Below are positions 59,812 to 64,000 of a stretch of 64,000 nucleotides of DNA, in pieces. Source of the DNA: Thermoleophilaceae bacterium. GTDB lineage: Bacteria; Actinomycetota; Thermoleophilia; Solirubrobacterales; Thermoleophilaceae. The DNA lies in NCBI GenBank assembly GCA_040901445.1, contig JBBDYQ010000002.1:372001-436000 (forward strand), given 5' to 3'. A model generated the notes under the pieces. It ran no database searches, was not told where the DNA came from, and was given only the letters and a program-made list of their open reading frames with translations. The position numbers and the translations under genes were made by a program. Each line of letters begins with the position of its first letter. Position 1 is the first letter of the stretch.

Positions 59812-60744
59812 TTGGAGCTTCGACACCTCAGATACTTCGTGGCGGTCGCGGAGGAGCTGCATTTCCGCCGGGCCGCTGAGCGGTTGCACGTCGCCCAGCC
59901 TGCTGTCAGCGAGCAGATCCGCAAGCTTGAGGACGAGCTGGGCGTGCAGCTGTTGAACCGCAGCAACCGCAGCGTCTCACTGACCGAGGCCGGCGGGGCC
60001 ATGCTCACGGAGGCGCGCACCGTGCTGCAGCAGGCGGAGGCAGCGCGACACGCAGCGCAACACGCGCGTGACGTCGCCACGAGCCGTTTGCGGATCGGCT
60101 ACATGCCGGCATCACTCCCCGCGAGCGTGCCGCGCGCGCTGCAGCGCCTTGCCGCCACGACCTCGCGCGTGGACAGCAGCCTCGAACCGGGGTCGGGCCT
60201 CGGGCTGATCGAGGCGGTCCGCGGGAAGCGGCTGGATGCCGCGGTCGTCTCGCTCCCGGCTCCGACAGCCGGGCTCAGGACCACACCGCTCGCTGACCAG
60301 CGCGCGATAGCGGCGATACCGCTGCGCCCCGGTCAGGCCGTGGGGTCCGAGATTCGTCTCGACCAGGTGGCCCCGGAGCGACTCCTCGTCTTGCCGCGAG
60401 ATGCCAATCGCCCCTTCTACGACGCGGTGATAGCGACGTGCCGCGACGCAGGGCTGTCGCCGACGCTCGTCGAGATGCCGGACGGGGACGTCGAGCGGGC
60501 ACTGCTCACCGTCGCATCCGGAGCGGGGATGGCGCTGTTCCCCGAGTCGGTCGCCGAGCGCTATGCCGCCCCCGGCGTCCGCTTCGTGCCGCTCGGCGGC
60601 CACCAGCCCGTAGTCGCGACGGCCGTGGTGACCCGCCATGACACCACCCACATGCCGACCGCCAGCTTCCTGAACGTCCTCTCGCGAGCGGCGAAGCCGC
60701 GGACGCTCGTGCCCGCTCAGACACCCATCACCGCGGCAGCGTGA
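59812..60744 (+). CDS. LysR family transcriptional regulator
   Basis: 310 residues. N-terminal HTH LRHLRYFVAVAEELHFRRAA, ERLHVAQPAVSEQIRKLEDE with LGVQLLNRSNRSVSLTEAGG; then a type 2 periplasmic-binding-like effector domain. Family alignment supports TTG 59812 (MELRHLRYF) with GGAAGGGAA upstream; ATG 59755 gives 19 extra residues. It lies divergently from the DksA-like operon and may regulate it. Confidence 0.92.
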   Translation: MELRHLRYFVAVAEELHFRRAAERLHVAQPAVSEQIRKLEDELGVQLLNRSNRSVSLTEAGGAMLTEARTVLQQAEAARHAAQHARDVATSRLRIGYMPASLPASVPRALQRLAATTSRVDSSLEPGSGLGLIEAVRGKRLDAAVVSLPAPTAGLRTTPLADQRAIAAIPLRPGQAVGSEIRLDQVAPERLLVLPRDANRPFYDAVIATCRDAGLSPTLVEMPDGDVERALLTVASGAGMALFPESVAERYAAPGVRFVPLGGHQPVVATAVVTRHDTTHMPTASFLNVLSRAAKPRTLVPAQTPITAAA

Positions 60745-60775
60745 GCTGCGGCTGACCGACCGCGTCAACGACTCC

Positions 60776-61012
60776 ATGGAGATCCCGGCCATGAAGACCT
60801 GGAATGAGAAGCGACTGGTCGACGAGGTGATCGACGCGTATGTCGACTGGCGCGAGGAATGCGCCGAGGTGCAGGATGCCTACCGGCGCTGGACGCAGGC
60901 ATCGGTTGCTGATGCCGAGCTCGCGTTCTCGGGGTATCGCGCCGCGCTCGACCGCGAAGAGAGCGCCTCGCGCGCCTATGCAGCCTGCGTCGCGCAGCCA
61001 TGGCCAAGGTGA
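60776..61012 (+). CDS. Small helical hypothetical protein before patatin
   Basis: 78 residues: KTWNEKRLVDEVIDAYVDWR, EECAEVQDAYRRWTQASVAD, AELAFSGYRAALDREESASR. An amphipathic all-helical protein with strongly coding-like composition. It overlaps the patatin start by 13 bases. Function is unknown. An alternative ATG is at 60791. Confidence 0.65.
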   Translation: MEIPAMKTWNEKRLVDEVIDAYVDWREECAEVQDAYRRWTQASVADAELAFSGYRAALDREESASRAYAACVAQPWPR

Positions 61013-61953
61013 CACGACTGACCGCTGGGTCCGCCCGAGCGTCGGCGCGGCGCCGGAGGAGTCCCCACACGGCGTTCGTCCTCTCGGGCGGCGCGAGTCT
61101 CGGCGCGCTTCAGGTCGGGATGCTGCGGGCGATGTACGAGCGAGGGATCGTCGCCGACCTGATGATCGGTACTTCGGTAGGGGCTCTGAACGCCGCGTTC
61201 GTGGCGTCTCGTCCGCAGAGGGTCGCAACGGCGAAGGAGCTCGCGCGCGTCTGGCGGAGCTTGCAGCGCGACGACCTCTTTCCGGTCAGTGCGCGCACGC
61301 TTGTCAATGGGCTGTGCGGACGCTGCGACCACCTCATTCCCGATCGGGGGCTGCGCCGGCTCGTGGCTCAGCACATCGAGTTCGACGACATCGCCGAGGC
61401 GCCGATTCCGCTGCACGTCGTCGCTTTCGATGTGAGCGAGGGTCGCGAGGTCCTTCTCTCGAAGGGACCCGCGCTGGATGTGATCGCGGCGACGGCCGCG
61501 ATTCCGGGTGTGTTGCCGTCCGTGCGCATGGGCGACCGGCACCTGATCGACGGTGGCGTGGTCAACAACACTCCGATCTCGCACGCGATCGCCCTTGGCG
61601 CTGAGCGGATCTACGTGCTTCCCACGCAGGAGCGGCAACCGGCGCCCGATGCCGCTCCTCGTGGTGCGTTCGCCGCCGGGATCAACGGTCTGACGTTGCT
61701 CATGGACCGTCGTCTGGAGCTCGACGTGGCTCGCTACTCGAGCGAGGCCGAGCTGATCGTCCTGCCCGCCCCGAACCCGCTTCGCGTGCAGCCGATCGAC
61801 TTCGAGCATTCGAGCCGCCTCATCCGCGATGCGTTAACGGCCGCCCACGCGCTTCTGGCTCGAACCGGCACGTCCTCCACCCCTGGCGCCTACTCGGGCC
61901 CGATCGCACGACGCGCTTCAACAGAGTTGGCCGGCGAGACGGCTTCCCTCTGA
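61000..61953 (+). CDS. Patatin-like phospholipase (copy 2)
   Basis: 317 residues. Oxyanion loop FVLSGGASLGALQVGMLRAM, nucleophile elbow GTSVGALNAAF near 54, DGG in HLIDGGVVNNTPISHAIALG near 185. The protein is the same type as the one at 16352 with a longer Ser/Arg-rich N terminus. It is coupled to the small gene at 60776. Confidence 0.93.
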   Translation: MAKVTRLTAGSARASARRRRSPHTAFVLSGGASLGALQVGMLRAMYERGIVADLMIGTSVGALNAAFVASRPQRVATAKELARVWRSLQRDDLFPVSARTLVNGLCGRCDHLIPDRGLRRLVAQHIEFDDIAEAPIPLHVVAFDVSEGREVLLSKGPALDVIAATAAIPGVLPSVRMGDRHLIDGGVVNNTPISHAIALGAERIYVLPTQERQPAPDAAPRGAFAAGINGLTLLMDRRLELDVARYSSEAELIVLPAPNPLRVQPIDFEHSSRLIRDALTAAHALLARTGTSSTPGAYSGPIARRASTELAGETASL

Positions 61954-61993
61954 CGCCGCGGCGGGAGGAACCGTGGTGCAGTGATCTCGACGA

Positions 61994-62491
61994 TCACGCC
62001 CTGCCGGTGAGCTGGACGCGGAGCATCCACTGCTGCTCCTCGAGCGCACGAACGACGTCGATCAGGACGTCCTGCGAGGCCGGGTCGGCCTCCCCGAGTC
62101 GGTCTAGGCGCGTGCGCGCGAGCTCGCTGACCGTGGCGATCCGATTCGTCAGCTGCCGCACCACGACATGGTCCTCGAGCGGCGCCTGTACAACAGGTGT
62201 CAGCGGCGAGCGAGCCGCTACGACGTTCGCCTGCCCGTCGGGCACGTAGCCGAGCGCGACCGCGCGCTCGGCGACGGTGTCTGCGAGCTCCCGCCAGGAA
62301 TCGACCAGCTCGTCGAGGTGCAGGTGCAGAGGCCGAAACAGCGGGCCGATCACTGCCCAGTGCAGTTGCTTGCCGATGAGCGACAGGTCGATGAGCTCGT
62401 GCAGCGTTGCTTCGAGCTCATGAGCGACCTGCTCACGCTCGTGCGGCTCGTCGAGGGCCGGCAGATGGGTCGACGTTGCAACTGAAGCCAT
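61994..62491 (-). CDS. dps: Dps-family DNA-binding ferritin-like protein
   Basis: 165 residues. Dps inter-subunit ferroxidase residues occur in DLSLIGKQLHWAVIGPLFRP (His) and LHLDELVDSWRELADTVAER (Asp/Glu). Length and five-helix pattern match Dps. It would store iron and protect DNA from peroxide. A CGATAGG-type element lies at 62609 upstream. Most of 62492-62769 holds nothing else I can identify. Confidence 0.9.
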   Translation of the reverse strand: MASVATSTHLPALDEPHEREQVAHELEATLHELIDLSLIGKQLHWAVIGPLFRPLHLHLDELVDSWRELADTVAERAVALGYVPDGQANVVAARSPLTPVVQAPLEDHVVVRQLTNRIATVSELARTRLDRLGEADPASQDVLIDVVRALEEQQWMLRVQLTGRA

Positions 62492-62769
62492 GTTGTTTTG
62501 TCTCCTTCGCGCGCTAGTAGATCGATTGGCAGGCGAGCGCCGTGATTCGTGACGAGCGTTAGCCTGCGATTTGCCCGCTCCGGAGGTTGCTGTGCGGCGT
62601 GCCGTTGGCGATAGGAAAGGCTGATCGACTGAGCGTTACGGGATGTTGTGCCGGACTGCGCGTGCGGTTTGCTTGACGGCGTGAAATGGAGGTCGATCAA
62701 CAACCGGACGGGGAACACTCGTGACCCGACATGCAGTGCGGGCGAGGGCTCGATGCAGGGAGGAGCCGG

Positions 62770-63723
62770 ATGAAGGCGATCGTGGTGACGGACGAGGCTG
62801 CGGGAACGGCCGGGATGACGCTGGTGGAACGGCCCGAGCCGCCGGCGGCGATTAACGACGTCGTCGTTGAGGTTCGTGCGTCGGGATTCGTCCCGACTGA
62901 GCTGGCGTGGCCCTCGACCTGGACCGATCGCCTCGGGCGGGTCCGGACGCCGTCGATCCCTGGGCACGAGCTGGCCGGGGTGGTCAGCGCCCTCGGCTAT
63001 GGCACGACGGGGCTGTCGGTGGGACAGCGGGTGTTCGGCCTCGCGGACTGGCATCGCGACGGCACCCTGGCGGAGTATGTGGCCGTCGAGGCACGCAACC
63101 TCGCGCCGCTCCCGGGCGACGTCGACTTCACGGTGGGCGCGAGCCTGCCGATCTCGGGGCTGACCGCGTGGCAGGGACTGTTCGAGCACGGCCGCCTTCA
63201 GGCGGGGCAGAGCGTGCTCGTCCACGGCGCGGCCGGCGCAGTCGGGACGATGGTGACGCAGCTCGCGCGTGAGTTCGGTGGGTACGTCATCGGCACCGGG
63301 CGCGCTGCCGACCGTCAGAAGGCGCTCGACTTCGGCGCGCAGGAGTTCGTCGACCTTGAGAACGACGCGCTGGAAGACGTCGGCGGAGTCGATGTGGTTT
63401 TCGATGTCATCGGCGGCGACATCCAGAAGCGGTCCGCGGGTCTGGTTCGAGCCGGAGGGACGCTGGTGTCCATCGTCGGGCCGCCCGAGGCGCGGCCCGC
63501 GGACGGCCTGGCGGTCGACTTCGTTGTCGAGGCCGATCGTGCCCAACTGAGTGAGATCGTCCGGCGGGTGCGGGACGGACGACTGCGGACGAACATCGGC
63601 AACGTCTCGACCCTCGACGACGCCGTCGCCGCCTTGAACCCGACCGAGCGGAGCAAGGGGAAGACGATCATCCGCGTCCCGGCCTCCGCGGCGCGCTCAG
63701 CGGACGCGAGGAGCGATCGATGA
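62770..63723 (+). CDS. Zinc-free MDR-family quinone oxidoreductase / alcohol dehydrogenase
   Basis: 317 residues. GroES-like N-terminal domain with [20 protein letters not shown], Rossmann motif [20 protein letters not shown] near 158 and [20 protein letters not shown]. Cysteines that bind zinc in classical alcohol dehydrogenases are absent, so it belongs to the NADPH:quinone reductase group. ATG 62770 follows GGAG. Its stop overlaps the msrA start. Confidence 0.9.
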   Translation: MKAIVVTDEAAGTAGMTLVERPEPPAAINDVVVEVRASGFVPTELAWPSTWTDRLGRVRTPSIPGHELAGVVSALGYGTTGLSVGQRVFGLADWHRDGTLAEYVAVEARNLAPLPGDVDFTVGASLPISGLTAWQGLFEHGRLQAGQSVLVHGAAGAVGTMVTQLAREFGGYVIGTGRAADRQKALDFGAQEFVDLENDALEDVGGVDVVFDVIGGDIQKRSAGLVRAGGTLVSIVGPPEARPADGLAVDFVVEADRAQLSEIVRRVRDGRLRTNIGNVSTLDDAVAALNPTERSKGKTIIRVPASAARSADARSDR

Positions 63724-64000
63724 CCGAGACGACCGAGACGGCGATCCTGGCGGGCGGCTGCTTCTGGGGGATGCAGGACCTGCTGCGCAAGCGCCCCAGC
63801 GTCATCTCGACGCGCGTCGGATACACCGGCGGCGATGTCCCCAACGCGACCTATCGCCACCACGGCACGCACGCCGAGGCGATCGAGATCGTCTTCGACC
63901 CCAAGCGGATCTCCTACCGCGACATCCTCGAGTTCTTCTTCCAGATCCACGACCCGACGACGAGGAATCGCCAGGGCAACGACGTCGGCGCCAGCTACCG
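63720..64000 (+). CDS. msrA: Peptide methionine sulfoxide reductase A, N-terminal part (cut by window end)
   Basis: 94 residues visible: the catalytic Cys in [20 protein letters not shown], then [20 protein letters not shown] and [20 protein letters not shown], then [20 protein letters not shown]. MsrA reduces methionine-S-sulfoxide in proteins. It is co-translated with the quinone oxidoreductase gene (ATGA) and fits the oxidative-stress theme of the right end. Confidence 0.95.
   Translation, partial: MTETTETAILAGGCFWGMQDLLRKRPSVISTRVGYTGGDVPNATYRHHGTHAEAIEIVFDPKRISYRDILEFFFQIHDPTTRNRQGNDVGASY

Overview
The window is very GC-rich (about 70%), with compact, often ATGA/GTGA-overlapping genes, many GTG starts and arginine-rich secreted proteins. 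The gene families (SPW-repeat protein, RraA, DUF6510-type protein, Csp-like four-helix protein, LAL-type LuxR regulator, QsdR-type TetR regulators, Phd and nucleotidyltransferase toxin-antitoxin genes) fit a high-GC actinobacterium. Solirubrobacterales/Thermoleophilia is my best guess, by inference from style only.

The most striking large-scale structure is three copies of the 3' half of a tRNA-Arg(ACG) gene (213-253, 18563-18603, 44834-44874), all on the minus strand. All three break at the anticodon loop and are followed by a conserved arm with paired GGGACGA boxes. A fourth arm without the tRNA half lies at 28085-28144. I read these as attachment-site scars of serial integrations into one tRNA-Arg gene. 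No integrase and no intact tRNA lies in the window. Toxin-antitoxin genes sit beside three of the four scars: a partial Phd antitoxin at 1-120, an XRE/nucleotidyltransferase pair at 26813-27681 and an HTH/nucleotidyltransferase pair at 43576-44780. Each has a palindromic operator.

Segment 1 (0.3-18.5 kb) is redox and central metabolism. It holds an orphan cytochrome oxidase subunit I with a 7Fe ferredoxin and a divergent SufR-like regulator, hemerythrin, AhpD, a PAS/metallo-beta-lactamase pair and a thioesterase. It also holds a GH15 glucoamylase/trehalase-like gene, a run of overlapping minus-strand genes (sulfide:quinone-type FAD enzyme, transaldolase, ferredoxin reductase; then DUF488, ComA-like, MmgE/PrpD), a patatin, and an ECF sigma factor with a zinc-finger partner.

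Segment 2 (18.7-28 kb) starts with a MarR repressor and a divergently placed YceI operon that share a TTGC-N4-GCAA operator. It continues with a universal stress protein, a CxxC-less thioredoxin-reductase-like protein, F420/flavin enzymes, an APC permease and several decayed genes.

The 28-43.3 kb block is an export locus. Plus-strand serine hydrolase, TetR, beta-helix protein, lipoprotein and QsdR regulator converge on a minus-strand operon: ADC-like secreted protein, QsdR regulator, two tandem GH2 glycosidases and a GH31 glycosidase. A divergent secreted PQQ-type beta-propeller gene follows. Eight of its products carry export signals and there are no transporters, so it looks like an extracellular catabolic system under paired QsdR-type regulators.

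The rest (45-64 kb) is stress and redox: LAL/LuxR regulator, second YceI, RraA, thioredoxin-like and DsbA-like proteins, and an orphan MalK/UgpC ATPase. It also holds a broken and duplicated sulfite-oxidase/FAD-reductase module, Csp-like protein, second transaldolase, cupin, DksA-like protein lacking zinc cysteines, LysR, second patatin, Dps, a quinone-oxidoreductase-type MDR enzyme and MsrA (cut by the window end). Transaldolase, patatin, YceI and the FAD reductase each occur more than once in different segments.
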